Positions 26,915-36,263 are shown, counted from the first letter of the stretch. The stretch is 56,496 nt of DNA from Acholeplasmataceae bacterium (GCA_012522345.1 JAAYKO010000027.1:1-56496); one strand, 5' to 3'. Numbers and translations are program-made. The notes: generated by a model not told the origin, from the letters alone.

Positions 26915-27126
26915 TTTGCAGAGGACATAGTAAATAAGTTAAGTTATTTTAGAGAGACCATGGTTGGTGAAAATGGTTATAAACACTTGTTGAATTCACC
27001 CTTGAAGCGATGCTAATCACATCCGTAGATGCTGCGTTAAAGCGAATAGTGCTAGTTTAAACTAGAACTAAGGTGGTACCGCGGTAACTCGCCCTTAGTT
27101 TCATTCTAAGGGCTATTTATTTTTTT
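26915..27126 (+). promoter_or_regulatory. T-box riboswitch (tRNA-Phe) controlling pheST
   Basis: The leader has the canonical T-box AAGGTGGTACCGCGG (27070-27084), followed by the terminator stem GCCCTTAG (27091-27098) and CTAAGGGC (27106-27113) with a T-tract. The likely specifier codon is TTC at 26995-26997 (in GAATTCACC), fitting Phe. Uncharged tRNA-Phe would pair with it, stabilise the antiterminator and allow transcription into pheS. Confidence 0.93.
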
Positions 27127-27139
27127 AAGGAGAATTGGA

Positions 27140-28141
27140 ATGAGAGAAAGACTAACAAAACTCTTAGCTGAGATTAAAGAAAAGCTTGAAACAATCGAAG
27201 ATCAAAACAGTCTTAATGTTTTACGGAGTTATGCTTTAGGTAGAAAAAGCGAAATTACAAATTTGATGGCAGCTTTAAAAGATCTTCCCCCTGAGGAAAA
27301 ACCTTTGATGGGAAAACTAATCAATGAGGCTAAACAAAAACTTGAAGCTTATTTTGAAACCAAAAAAGCAAATTTACAAGCGAAAGTGCTGCAAGAAAAG
27401 CTTGCAAAAGAAGCTGTTGATGTGACTCTCCCTGGAGTTGAGTTTTCAAGTGGCTCAAACCATATTTTAAAAACAGTCATTGAAGATTTTGAAAACTTTT
27501 TTATTGGTCAAGGTTATTCAATTAAAGAAGGTCCTGATGTTGAGTTAGATTATTATAATTTTGAGATGTTAAACATTGCTAAAGATCATCCCGCAAGGGC
27601 GATGCATGACACATTTTATGTAGATGCTAAAAGATTGCTTCGCTCTCATACATCGCCAGTTCAAGCCCGAACAATGCTGGAATCTGCTGGCAAACCGATT
27701 AAAATTATTTGTCCAGGGAAAACATATCGTCGCGATGAAGATGATCAATATCACAGTCATCAGTTTATGCAAATTGAGGGACTTGTAATAGATGAAGATA
27801 TAACAATGGCAGACTTAAAAGGAACTCTTCTTTCATTTATAAAATATTATTTTGGGGAAGATAAAGAAATTCGTTTAAGGCCATCTTATTTCCCTTTCAC
27901 TGAACCTTCAGTCGAAGTTGATATTTTTGATGGCGAAAAATATGTTGAGATTTTAGGAGCAGGGATGGTTCATCCCAATGTCCTTAAAATGGGTGGATAT
28001 GACCCAGATAAAGTTCAAGGGTTCGCCTTTGGAATTGGTTTAGAAAGAATTGCGATGTTAAAATATGAAATTGATGATATTAGACATTTTTATACTAATG
28101 ATGTCCGCTTTTTAAATCAGTTTAAGGGAGGAAAAAGATAA
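27140..28141 (+). CDS. pheS: Phenylalanyl-tRNA synthetase alpha subunit
   Basis: The 333-residue class II synthetase catalytic subunit: an N-terminal coiled-coil (about 1-85) that binds tRNA, then motif 1 (about GYSIKEGPDVELD), motif 2 (KIICPGKTYRRDEDDQYHSH) and motif 3 (GFAFGIGLERIAML). It activates Phe and charges tRNA-Phe as an alpha2beta2 enzyme with PheT. The ATG has AAGGAG 7 bases upstream, just behind the T-box terminator. The stop overlaps the pheT start by one base. Confidence 0.97.
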   Translation: MRERLTKLLAEIKEKLETIEDQNSLNVLRSYALGRKSEITNLMAALKDLPPEEKPLMGKLINEAKQKLEAYFETKKANLQAKVLQEKLAKEAVDVTLPGVEFSSGSNHILKTVIEDFENFFIGQGYSIKEGPDVELDYYNFEMLNIAKDHPARAMHDTFYVDAKRLLRSHTSPVQARTMLESAGKPIKIICPGKTYRRDEDDQYHSHQFMQIEGLVIDEDITMADLKGTLLSFIKYYFGEDKEIRLRPSYFPFTEPSVEVDIFDGEKYVEILGAGMVHPNVLKMGGYDPDKVQGFAFGIGLERIAMLKYEIDDIRHFYTNDVRFLNQFKGGKR

Positions 28142-30492
28142 TGAAGATTTCAACAAACATGTTAAGTCGTTATTTTAAAAGACCTTTAACTGCTGAGCAA
28201 CTTTTTAAAATCACTAATGAGTATATTACCGAAGTTGAGTCGCTTACCCCTCTATTAGAAGTCGATAATTTAGTTGTTGGTTATGTAAAGAGTGTAGAAA
28301 GACATCAGAATGCTGAGAAACTTTTTGTTTGCCAAGTTGATGTTGGTGAAAATACAGTTGAACAAATTGTTTGTGGTGCTGATAATGTTAGAGCTGGGCA
28401 GTATGTGTGTGTAGCAAAAGTAGGCGCTGTCTTACCAGGAGATTTCGAAATTAAAGCAGTTCAGATAAGAGGAGTCCAATCTAATGGAATGATTTGTTCA
28501 CTTGAAGAATTAGGCTTTGATGAAAAGCTAGTTGATTCCCGTTATCAAGGTGGGATTTATTATTTTGATGAACCGAAAGAAATCGGTAGTGATGCAGTAA
28601 AGGCCCTAAATTTAGCGCAATTTTCATTGGAATTAGATTTAACTCCAAATAGAACTGATCTTTTAAGTGTTTTAGGATTTGCTTATGATTTAGGAGCAGC
28701 AGTTAATGAAAAAGTAACCGCAATTGAGCCAGAGGTAATTGAGTTAGGCCCAGAAAACCCCTTAAAGGTAATAATTGAAGATCAAGGTTGTTTAAGATAT
28801 TATGCTCGTTATTTAGATAATATAAAAGTTAAGCCATCACCGATGTGGCTTCAAGCAGATTTAATTGCTTCAGGAATTAGACCGATTAACAATGTTGTGG
28901 ATGTGACAAACTACGTTCTTTTAGAACTTGGAACACCCCTTCATGCCTTTGATGCTGATAAATTTGCAACTGATCAAATCGTCGTTAGAAAAGCAAAAGA
29001 TTTAGAAGAAGTCATTACATTAGATGAACAAATTAGAATTTTAAAAACTGATGATATTGTAATAACAAATGGTAATAAAACAACCGCAATTGGTGGAGTG
29101 ATGGGGCTTTTAAACACCGCAGTTGACAGTAAAACAACAAAAATTATTTTAGAAGCTGCGACTTTTGATTCAACAAGAATTAGACAAACATCACGGAGAC
29201 TAGACTTGGTGAGCGATTCAAGCATTAGATTTGAACGTGGTATCGATGAATTAAGGGTAAGAACAGCGATAAATAGAGCTGCCGAACTTTTAGTCCAAGT
29301 TGCTGATGCTAGAGTATACAAAACAATTAAATTTGCTGGTCAACCGTTTGATAGACCAACAATAATTAGCTTAACTGCTAAAGAAGTTAATAAATATTTG
29401 GGCACAGAACTTGAAAAAACTGAGTTAAAGTCAATCTTAAAGCGCTTAAACATTATTGAAGCGAAACCGGATAGTTATTTAATTCCAAGTTATCGCAACG
29501 ATGTTAAAATTAAAGCCGATTTAATCGAAGAGGTTGCGAGAATTTATGGCTATAATAATATTCCTACTACTTTACCTAAGAATGCTGAGATCGGCGGTTA
29601 TACTAACAAACAACTTTTTATTAAACAAATTCGCAAGCAATTAAAATATTTAGGTTTTAATGAAGCAATAAACTACAGTTTAACTGTTGCAGATAATCTC
29701 AATCTTTATCAAGACAGTTCGCAGGAAAAAGTTAAATTAGTCAATCCACTTCGAGATGACCGAGTTTGTTTAAGACAGAGTTTAATAAATGGTCTCGTTG
29801 ATAATGTAAAATATCATTTGTCGCGGCAACATGATAACTTAAAGTTTTTTGAAGTGGGAAGTGTTTATTATCGAGATTATGAACCGACTCAACTCGCAGC
29901 AATTATAAATGGAAAATTTATTGATGGCGCTTTTACACAAAATGATTTAACAACTGACTTTTATTTAATTAAAGGAATTTTAGAAAACATCTTTAAACTC
30001 TACGAAATTAATGTTAAATTTATTAAAGTAACAAAAGTTAAAGGTTTTCATCCTGGTATTGCGGCAAAAATTTTACTCAATGATGAAAAAATTGGCTTTA
30101 TTGGCAAAATCCATCCAGCTATTTTGATTGATAGTTATGCCTTTGAAGTTGATTTAGATAAAATGTTTAATCAAATCGAACCGCAAGCTGATTTTAAGAC
30201 AATTAGTAGATTTCCAAGTATTTCACGTGATCTTGCGGTTGTAATAGATAAAAACATTTCAGCTGGTAAAATTATTGAATTACTTAAACAAACAACAAGA
30301 AAATATTTAACTTCAATTAAAGTATTTGACCGCTATGAAGATGTTAAACTCGGCGAAGATAAAATTTCATTAGCATTTCGGTTAACATTTAATGCAAAAG
30401 ATCGAACATTGGAAACTAATGATGTTGATAAGTTAATGAAAAGTGTTGTTTTCCGATTAGAAAAAGAATTAAAAGCTGAGATAAGACAATAA
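28141..30492 (+). CDS. pheT: Phenylalanyl-tRNA synthetase beta subunit
   Basis: The 783-residue protein has the full bacterial layout: an N-terminal tRNA-binding OB domain (about 40-150, VVGYVKSVERHQNAEKLF), the B3/B4 editing domain (about 210-370), B5 DNA-binding-like domain (about 400-470), a catalytic-core-like domain, and the C-terminal FDX-ACB domain (about 690-783, ISRFPSISRDLAVVID) that binds the anticodon. It shares the T-box-controlled transcript with pheS. GGGAGG lies within the end of pheS. Confidence 0.97.
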   Translation: MKISTNMLSRYFKRPLTAEQLFKITNEYITEVESLTPLLEVDNLVVGYVKSVERHQNAEKLFVCQVDVGENTVEQIVCGADNVRAGQYVCVAKVGAVLPGDFEIKAVQIRGVQSNGMICSLEELGFDEKLVDSRYQGGIYYFDEPKEIGSDAVKALNLAQFSLELDLTPNRTDLLSVLGFAYDLGAAVNEKVTAIEPEVIELGPENPLKVIIEDQGCLRYYARYLDNIKVKPSPMWLQADLIASGIRPINNVVDVTNYVLLELGTPLHAFDADKFATDQIVVRKAKDLEEVITLDEQIRILKTDDIVITNGNKTTAIGGVMGLLNTAVDSKTTKIILEAATFDSTRIRQTSRRLDLVSDSSIRFERGIDELRVRTAINRAAELLVQVADARVYKTIKFAGQPFDRPTIISLTAKEVNKYLGTELEKTELKSILKRLNIIEAKPDSYLIPSYRNDVKIKADLIEEVARIYGYNNIPTTLPKNAEIGGYTNKQLFIKQIRKQLKYLGFNEAINYSLTVADNLNLYQDSSQEKVKLVNPLRDDRVCLRQSLINGLVDNVKYHLSRQHDNLKFFEVGSVYYRDYEPTQLAAIINGKFIDGAFTQNDLTTDFYLIKGILENIFKLYEINVKFIKVTKVKGFHPGIAAKILLNDEKIGFIGKIHPAILIDSYAFEVDLDKMFNQIEPQADFKTISRFPSISRDLAVVIDKNISAGKIIELLKQTTRKYLTSIKVFDRYEDVKLGEDKISLAFRLTFNAKDRTLETNDVDKLMKSVVFRLEKELKAEIRQ

Positions 30493-30494
30493 CA

Positions 30495-30518
30495 AAAAGG
30501 GCCTAGCCCCTTTTTTCT
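30495..30518 (+). terminator. Terminator of the pheST operon
   Basis: A short GC-rich hairpin, AAAGGG...CCCCTTT, with six T's, directly behind the pheT stop. Confidence 0.8.
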
Positions 30519-30562
30519 TTTGGATGTTAAAAAAAATATAGTATAATATTTATGGTGATCTA

Positions 30563-31600
30563 ATGAAGAGTATTTATGATTTAACTTTTACTGATCTTGA
30601 GAATTTTTTTCTCACAAACTCTGAAAAAAAATATCGTGCTAGACAAGTATTTGATTGGCTGTACAAAAAAAACATAGAATCGTTTGAGCTGATGAGCAAT
30701 TTAAATGACTCAAGTTTAACGTTATTGACAAATAATTTTTATTTTCCACGCTTAAAAAAAGTTAAACAATTAGCAAGCTTTGATGGAACAGTTAAATATT
30801 TGTATCAACTTGCAGATGGCAACTTAATTGAGAGTGTCATCATGAGGCATAATTACGGCAATTCTATTTGCATAACAACCCAAGTTGGCTGTAATATGGG
30901 ATGTAAGTTTTGTGCATCAGGAGTTATTAAAAAAGTTCGCAATTTAACTGCAGGCGAAATGCTTAGTCAAATTATCGAAAGTCAAAAATATTTTAAAGAT
31001 CGAATCAGCCATGTCATAGTGATGGGAATTGGTGAACCTTTTGATAATTATGACAATCTAATCAGTTTTTTGACTAATGTCAATGATTATCGAGCTTTAG
31101 AAATTGGTGCACGTCACATAACTGTTTCAACGTGTGGTATTGTTCCTAAAATTAAAGAGTTTGCTGATGAGAAATTGCAAATTAATTTGGCAATAAGCCT
31201 TCACGCTCCAACAGATGAAATTAGAAATAAAATCATGCCTATCAATAAGAAATATCCGATTTCAGAGCTTATTGAAGCGATAAAATATTATCTTTCAAAA
31301 ACTAATCGACGTGTCACGATTGAGTATTTAATGTTAAAAGATTTAAACGATCAAAAACAACATGCCCAAAAGTTAGCAGAGCTTTTAAAAGGCCTAAATG
31401 TATATGTTAATTTAATACCATATAACGAGGTTTATGAAGCCCCATATAAAAGGAGTGATGAAACTTTAATGAATGAGTTTTTTCAAGTTTTAAAGCAAAA
31501 TAAAATTAATGCGACTTTAAGAAAAGAGCAAGGTCACGACATTGATGCTGCTTGTGGACAGTTAAGAAGTCAAGTTATTAAAAAAGGAGCAACTTTTTGA
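30563..31600 (+). CDS. rlmN: Dual-specificity 23S rRNA/tRNA adenine-C2 methyltransferase RlmN
   Basis: The 345-residue radical SAM enzyme has the cluster motif C110-NMG-C114-KF-C117, the GMGEP-like segment MGIGEP, and the C-terminal Cys in the AACGQLR block that carries the methyl group. It methylates C2 of A2503 in 23S rRNA and A37 in some tRNAs. It is the first gene of the run rlmN-rsgA-rpe-thiN. The stop overlaps the rsgA start as TTGA. A weak GGTGAT precedes the ATG. Confidence 0.95.
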   Translation: MKSIYDLTFTDLENFFLTNSEKKYRARQVFDWLYKKNIESFELMSNLNDSSLTLLTNNFYFPRLKKVKQLASFDGTVKYLYQLADGNLIESVIMRHNYGNSICITTQVGCNMGCKFCASGVIKKVRNLTAGEMLSQIIESQKYFKDRISHVIVMGIGEPFDNYDNLISFLTNVNDYRALEIGARHITVSTCGIVPKIKEFADEKLQINLAISLHAPTDEIRNKIMPINKKYPISELIEAIKYYLSKTNRRVTIEYLMLKDLNDQKQHAQKLAELLKGLNVYVNLIPYNEVYEAPYKRSDETLMNEFFQVLKQNKINATLRKEQGHDIDAACGQLRSQVIKKGATF

Positions 31601-32544
31601 GAAAAGGAAGAATTATCAAATTAGTTGGTGGACTTTACACTATTAAAGACCTAATAACTGGCAAAACATACAATTCTAAAGCTAGTGGCAAATTAAGGTA
31701 TGTAAGGGTAGATGAACACTCAAGTTTTAATGTTCCAGTTACTTCGCGGACAAAAAAAGAGGTTCAAACTATTCAAATCAGTCCTAAAGTTGGTGATTTT
31801 GTTCTCTATGATTATGCTGATGACAACAAACCAATTCAGGAGGTTTTACCACGGATAAATGAACTCGATCGTCCTGACGTTGCAAATGTCGATCAAATAC
31901 TTTTAATTTTTTCAACTGTTCTACCCAGTTTTAACTATAATCTTCTAGATCAGTTTCTTGTCTTAACTGAAAGGGCAGGAATCAAACCAGCGATTGTAAT
32001 TTCTAAAATTGATTTAATTGCGAAAGAGCAATTGAAAAAATTACAAGAAGAACTAATCTATTATGAAAAAATTGGTTATAGTGTTTATTATATTAATAGT
32101 CATCAAAAGATTGGCTTTGATGTTTTAAAAGGTATCTTTAAAGATAAAGTAACCGTTCTTGCGGGTCAAACTGGGGTTGGAAAATCTACACTAATAAACG
32201 CCTTAATGCCTGAACTAGAACTGCGAACTCAAGAGATAAGTATCGCATTAGGACGCGGCAAACACACAACAAGACATAATGAACTTTTTGAATATGAAGG
32301 CGGTTTAATAGCTGATACCCCAGGTTTTTCAAAGTTAGATTTTAATATTCTTGATAAAAGCGAATTAAAACATTATTTTATCGAATTTGATTTATATAAG
32401 GATGAATGTCGTTTTAAAAACAATTGTGATCATGTGCATGAGCCTGGTTGCAACGTTAAAGATAATCCGGAAATCTTAAAAACAAGAATTGAAAATTATC
32501 ATAAATTTTACGAAGAGATAAAAGCGCAAAAGGAGCGATACTAA
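31597..32544 (+). CDS. rsgA: Ribosome small-subunit biogenesis GTPase RsgA
   Basis: The 315-residue circularly permuted GTPase: an N-terminal OB fold (about 1-85), the G4 motif SKID near residue 136 ahead of the P-loop GQTGVGKST (190-198), the DTPGF G3 motif after it, and a C-terminal zinc knuckle with C...C.H...C (CRFKNNCDHVHEPGC). It helps the late maturation of the 30S subunit. It starts with TTG at 31597, with AAGGAGC upstream, overlapping the rlmN stop. In B. subtilis prpC and prkC lie between rlmN and this gene; here they are missing. Confidence 0.95.
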   Translation: MRKGRIIKLVGGLYTIKDLITGKTYNSKASGKLRYVRVDEHSSFNVPVTSRTKKEVQTIQISPKVGDFVLYDYADDNKPIQEVLPRINELDRPDVANVDQILLIFSTVLPSFNYNLLDQFLVLTERAGIKPAIVISKIDLIAKEQLKKLQEELIYYEKIGYSVYYINSHQKIGFDVLKGIFKDKVTVLAGQTGVGKSTLINALMPELELRTQEISIALGRGKHTTRHNELFEYEGGLIADTPGFSKLDFNILDKSELKHYFIEFDLYKDECRFKNNCDHVHEPGCNVKDNPEILKTRIENYHKFYEEIKAQKERY

Positions 32545-33174
32545 ATGAAAGTTGCGACTTCAATTTTAACTGCAGATTTTAATAATTTAAAAGCCGAAAT
32601 AGATTCAATAAAAACAACTGATTTCATACATCTAGATGTTATGGATGGACACTTTGTTCCTAACATTTCATTTGGCTATGCTGTATTAAAAAATTTAAGA
32701 AAAATTACTAATCTTAAGTTGGACACTCATTTAATGATTGATAACCCTTTAGATTACATTGATGACTTCGCAAAAATTGGCAGTGATTATATAACGGTTC
32801 ATGTTGAGGCTAATAAGCCTTTAGAAGCAGTTAAACACATAATAAGCAAGGGAATTAAAGCAGGAATATCATTAAAACCAAAGACAAAGCCGGAGGTGTT
32901 ATTGCCATATTTAAGTTTGGTTGATTTGATTTTAGTGATGACTGTTGAACCAGGATTCGGAGGCCAAAAATTTATGAAAGAGCAAATGGAAAAAGTAAAG
33001 TATTTCGCAGAACTAAGGGAAAAACACAACTATAATTACTTAATAGAAATTGATGGCGGCATAAATGAAAAAACAATTTCTCAAGTTCACAATACGGGTG
33101 TCGATATAGTGGTGGCAGGTTCTTATATCCTAAATGCTAAAGATCGTTTTCAAGCTATTGAGTCATTGAAATGA
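32545..33174 (+). CDS. rpe: Ribulose-phosphate 3-epimerase
   Basis: The 209-residue TIM barrel interconverts ribulose-5-phosphate and xylulose-5-phosphate in the pentose phosphate pathway. The metal-binding and catalytic segments are complete: HLDVMDGHFVPNISFG, LDTHLMI, VEPGFGGQ and IDGGIN. The ATG follows the rsgA stop without a gap, and AAGGAGCG lies inside rsgA. The gene overlaps thiN by ATGA. Confidence 0.95.
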   Translation: MKVATSILTADFNNLKAEIDSIKTTDFIHLDVMDGHFVPNISFGYAVLKNLRKITNLKLDTHLMIDNPLDYIDDFAKIGSDYITVHVEANKPLEAVKHIISKGIKAGISLKPKTKPEVLLPYLSLVDLILVMTVEPGFGGQKFMKEQMEKVKYFAELREKHNYNYLIEIDGGINEKTISQVHNTGVDIVVAGSYILNAKDRFQAIESLK

Positions 33175-33776
33175 AGATAGCAGTTGTAGCATCCGAAGTG
33201 CCGTCGGATTTAAGAAAAATAATCGATATTGACAGTTATCTTGTTTATGCATGTGATGGCGCAGTAGAGCCATTATTAAAACAAAAAATCGCTATAGAAT
33301 TAGCGATTGGAGATTTCGACTCCTTGGAGGATCGGAGCTTATTAGAAGGAATTAAAGTAATTAAATTAAATGAAGTTAAAGATTATTCTGATACATATTT
33401 CGCACTTCAAAAAGCTTATGAGAGTGCTGATGAGGTTATTTTAATTGGTGGGATTAAAGGAGATAGAGCTGATCATTTTATTGCAAATGTAATGTTACTT
33501 AAAAAATATCCTGATTTAATAATCATGGATGAAACGAATATAATTAAGCTTTTAACCAAAGGAACTTATCCGATTAAAAAGGGAGGTTTTACTTACTTAT
33601 CTATCTTCCCTCTTGAAGATATAAAAATAACTTTAACTGGTGTTTTATATCCGCTAATTGAAGAGGAACTTTCAAGCTATGATGTCTTAGGATTATCAAA
33701 TGTGATTAAGCCTAAATATGCGACATTACACCTTCACAGAGGGACAATACTGTTGATTCAATCAAAGGAAAAATAA
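33171..33776 (+). CDS. thiN: Thiamine pyrophosphokinase
   Basis: The 201-residue enzyme transfers pyrophosphate from ATP to thiamine to make TPP. It shows the family blocks LAIGDFDSLED, DYSDTYFAL and GIKGDRADHFIANV, and the C-terminal beta domain that binds thiamine. TPP is the cofactor of the 2-oxoacid oxidoreductase encoded at 40623 in this window. It is the last gene of the rlmN-rsgA-rpe-thiN run, followed by a terminator. Confidence 0.93.
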   Translation: MKIAVVASEVPSDLRKIIDIDSYLVYACDGAVEPLLKQKIAIELAIGDFDSLEDRSLLEGIKVIKLNEVKDYSDTYFALQKAYESADEVILIGGIKGDRADHFIANVMLLKKYPDLIIMDETNIIKLLTKGTYPIKKGGFTYLSIFPLEDIKITLTGVLYPLIEEELSSYDVLGLSNVIKPKYATLHLHRGTILLIQSKEK

Positions 33777-33797
33777 AAAAGGCCTAATGCCTTTTTT
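33774..33797. terminator. Bidirectional terminator between thiN and rpmB
   Basis: The stem AAAAAGGC...GCCTTTTT with A- and T-runs on either side serves both convergent genes. Confidence 0.8.
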
Positions 33798-33802
33798 TCT
33801 TT

Positions 33803-33991
33803 TTAAGCTCGATTTAAGTTGCCTTTTTTAAGTGCTCTTGCAGAGACTTTTACTCGTTTTACTTTACCATTTTCATCGATGATTTTAACAGTTTGTAAAT
33901 TAGCCTTCCACTGTCTTCTATTAGCATTTAAGGCATGACTTCTTTTGTTGCCAAAAGTAGTTGTTTTTCCTGTTACATAACATTTAGCCAT
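33803..33991 (-). CDS. rpmB: 50S ribosomal protein L28
   Basis: A 62-residue basic protein starting [20 protein letters not shown], matching L28. One zinc-ribbon-type Cys remains (Cys4) but no CxxC pair, so this is the zinc-free form. GAAGGAG precedes the ATG. It is on the strand opposite to thiN and fakA, as in B. subtilis. Confidence 0.97.
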   Translation of the reverse strand: MAKCYVTGKTTTFGNKRSHALNANRRQWKANLQTVKIIDENGKVKRVKVSARALKKGNLNRA

Positions 33992-34015
33992 AATTTCACT
34001 CCTTCACGCTATAAC

Positions 34016-34044
34016 ATATTAACACACAACAGTTTTCTTTGCAA
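34016..34044 (-). promoter_or_regulatory. rpmB promoter
   Basis: On the minus strand, TTGCAA (34044-34039), a 17-base spacer and TAATAT (34021-34016), 25 bases before the ATG. Confidence 0.65.
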
Positions 34045-34197
34045 GAACAAACAATATAAATCTTAAAAGTAGCAAAAAATTCAAATTACTTTAATATTGT
34101 ATTTTTGCCACATTTTCTTTAAAAATCGTGATTTTACACATAATCTAAACGAAAAACGGTTAAAATTGCCTTGGAAACGATCTTGTCGCATGAAATG

Positions 34198-34226
34198 TTG
34201 ATTTTTTTTTAGAAGTAGAGTAATAT
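34198..34226 (+). promoter_or_regulatory. fakA promoter with a long AT-rich leader
   Basis: TTGATT (34198-34203), a 17-base spacer and TAATAT (34221-34226). About 140 bases of very AT-rich leader separate it from the fakA ATG at 34374; I see no stable hairpin or riboswitch in it. The rest of the gap between rpmB and fakA holds nothing else I can name. Confidence 0.6.
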
Positions 34227-34373
34227 AAATATGCTAATACTAGAACTTATTAAACATCTATCATTTATTAATTACAATTTGCAAAAAAAACTAACATTTG
34301 AAACTATTTTAAACTACATAAAAACTTAATCAACTGAAAAATGTTTGTTTTTTGCGTATTCGGAGGAAAACTT

Positions 34374-36065
34374 ATGTCTAAAACTCTAAGCGGAACGTTA
34401 TTTAAAAAAATGGTAACTAACGGCGCTATCAATTTAAAAAACAATCATCACGAAATTAATCTTTTAAATGTATTTCCAGTGCCAGATGGGGATACAGGTA
34501 CAAATATGCATATGACTATCATGGCTGGCGTTAATGAAATCTTAAATTCACAAAGCAAATCCATCGTAGATGTGTCAAAAATTTTATCAAGAGGCTGCTT
34601 AATGGGCGCAAGAGGGAACTCGGGCGTTATTTTGTCGCAGTTTTTTAGAGGTGTCTACTCAGAGATTGCTCAGAGCAAAAATGGAAGTGCGACAGTAGAT
34701 GAGTTTATTGCCTCCTTAGTTGCGGGGTCACAAATGGCATATAAGGCCGTCATGACGCCAGTTGAGGGGACTATCTTAACAGTCGTTAGAGAGGCTGCTG
34801 ATGCGGTTTTAAGAAAACGAAACGAGATAGAAACTATCGAAGATGTTTTAACTATTTACTTAGATCAAGCAAATGAAACTTTAGAAAACACACCTGAATT
34901 ATTGCCAGTTTTAAAAGAAGCTGGAGTCGTTGATTCTGGTGGCGCTGGCTTTATTAAAATTATTGAAGGGATGCTGTTAGCAATTCAAGGCGATATGATT
35001 TCAGCTGATGCAGAAATCCCGATTCACGCGGTATCAAGCCCTGAACCCATGATTCACGATATTGAAACTGCCGACATTAAATTTGGTTATTGTACAGAAT
35101 TTATTGTCAAACTTGAAGATCAAGGTAACTTTAATTCTGAGAATTTAAAAAATATTTTAAATAATATGGGAGATTCTCTAGTTTTAGTGCAAGACGATGA
35201 GCTTTTAAAGGTTCATATCCACACTAATCAACCTGGAGTGGTTTTAACTCTTGGCCAAAAATATGGTGAACTGCAGACAATGAAAATTGATAACATGCGC
35301 CTGCAATATTCTGATATATTGGATTCGTTTACTAACGAAAATATGCACTCTGAATTAGTTGAAGAGCCTAGTAGCGAGTATTTTCAGTCCGTGAATTATA
35401 CACGTCAAAAATTTTCTGTAATTGCAGTGGCTTCAGGCGTAGGAATTAAACATGCCTTTAAAGAGTTAGGCGTTGATTATATTGTTGATGGTGGACAAAC
35501 AATGAATCCACCTACAGAAGACTTTGTTAAAGCAATTAAAGCAGTTAATGCTGATAATGTAATTATTTTACCTAACAATAAAAATATTATTTTAACGGCG
35601 GAGCAGACATTAGATATCTGCGAGAACACAAATATTCGTGTTTTACAAACAAAATCTATAGCTCAAGGCTATGCAGCGATGATGGTTTTCGACAACAATA
35701 ATTCTTTAGATGATAATGTGGAAGCGATGTGTGAAGTTTCTGATTCAGTTAAAATGGGAGAATTGACCTATTCGATTAGAGATACAGAACTCAATGGCGT
35801 TAAAATCAAAAAAGGAGATTATATCGGAATTACGGACGGCGATATCGCAGTCTCTACCGCTGAGCGTTTTGAAGGGATTAAACAATTGGCAGATCAAGTT
35901 ATTTGTGATGAATGTGAAATTGTTACAGTCTTTTACGGAAAAGAAGTACCTTTAGAAGAAGCATTAGCCCTTAAAGACTATATTGAGAAATCTAATCCTG
36001 ATTTAGAAGTCGAGCTTATCGATGGGCAACAAGATGTTTATGATTATATTATTTCTGCAGAATAA
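34374..36065 (+). CDS. fakA: Fatty acid kinase catalytic subunit FakA (DAK2 domain, YloV-like)
   Basis: The 563-residue protein has an N-terminal DAK2 kinase domain with the metal-binding NVFPVPDGDTGTNM (Asp38, Asp40) and GARGNSGVILSQFFRG, a middle domain, and a C-terminal DegV-like domain. FakA phosphorylates a fatty acid held by a FakB/DegV protein, so that exogenous fatty acids enter phospholipid synthesis. ATG 34374 is the start, with CGGAGG upstream; an ATG at 34341 has none. No FakB gene is in the window, and the usual upstream neighbour yloU (Asp23) is absent. Confidence 0.92.
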   Translation: MSKTLSGTLFKKMVTNGAINLKNNHHEINLLNVFPVPDGDTGTNMHMTIMAGVNEILNSQSKSIVDVSKILSRGCLMGARGNSGVILSQFFRGVYSEIAQSKNGSATVDEFIASLVAGSQMAYKAVMTPVEGTILTVVREAADAVLRKRNEIETIEDVLTIYLDQANETLENTPELLPVLKEAGVVDSGGAGFIKIIEGMLLAIQGDMISADAEIPIHAVSSPEPMIHDIETADIKFGYCTEFIVKLEDQGNFNSENLKNILNNMGDSLVLVQDDELLKVHIHTNQPGVVLTLGQKYGELQTMKIDNMRLQYSDILDSFTNENMHSELVEEPSSEYFQSVNYTRQKFSVIAVASGVGIKHAFKELGVDYIVDGGQTMNPPTEDFVKAIKAVNADNVIILPNNKNIILTAEQTLDICENTNIRVLQTKSIAQGYAAMMVFDNNNSLDDNVEAMCEVSDSVKMGELTYSIRDTELNGVKIKKGDYIGITDGDIAVSTAERFEGIKQLADQVICDECEIVTVFYGKEVPLEEALALKDYIEKSNPDLEVELIDGQQDVYDYIISAE

Positions 36066-36069
36066 AATT

Positions 36070-36093
36070 TTAGAGGCTTCGGCCTCTTTTTTT
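36070..36093 (+). terminator. Terminator of fakA
   Basis: The 6-bp GC-rich stem AGAGGC (36072-36077) and GCCTCT (36082-36087) with a TTCG tetraloop and seven T's. Confidence 0.88.
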
Positions 36094-36129
36094 AACGTTT
36101 GGCATTCGAAGTTCTAAGATTGATTATTA

Positions 36130-36157
36130 TTGTAAATTATTTTTAATTTGTTATAAT
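36130..36157 (+). promoter_or_regulatory. tRNA-Leu promoter
   Basis: TTGTAA (36130-36135), a 16-base spacer and TATAAT (36152-36157), ending 12 bases before the tRNA. Confidence 0.65.
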
Positions 36158-36169
36158 GATAATGAAAAA

Positions 36170-36255
36170 GCGGAGGTGGCGGAACTGGTAGACGCGTATG
36201 GTTGAGGGCCATATGACTTTAGGTCGTGAGGGTTCAAGTCCCTTTCTCTGCACCA
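36170..36255 (+). tRNA. tRNA-Leu(GAG)
   Basis: An 86-base class II tRNA with an encoded CCA end. The acceptor stem GCGGAGG pairs with TCTCTGC (two G-U pairs); the D-arm contains the TGGCGGAACTGGTAGACGC pattern typical of tRNA-Leu. The anticodon GAG is at 36204-36206 in a 7-base loop closed by TATGG/CCATA. A variable arm (GACTTTAGGTC) and the T-arm GAGGGTTCAAGTCCCTT follow. Confidence 0.95.
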
Positions 36256-36263
36256 TTTAGAAT

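Noticed and set aside
28974-29321. 115-codon antisense frame inside pheT
   Set aside because: It overlaps the conserved editing/B5 region of pheT and shows no independent features.
34231-34329. Leader peptide ORF of 32 codons in the fakA 5' region
   Set aside because: The ATG lies close to the predicted transcription start with no ribosome binding site, and the codons show no attenuator-like run.
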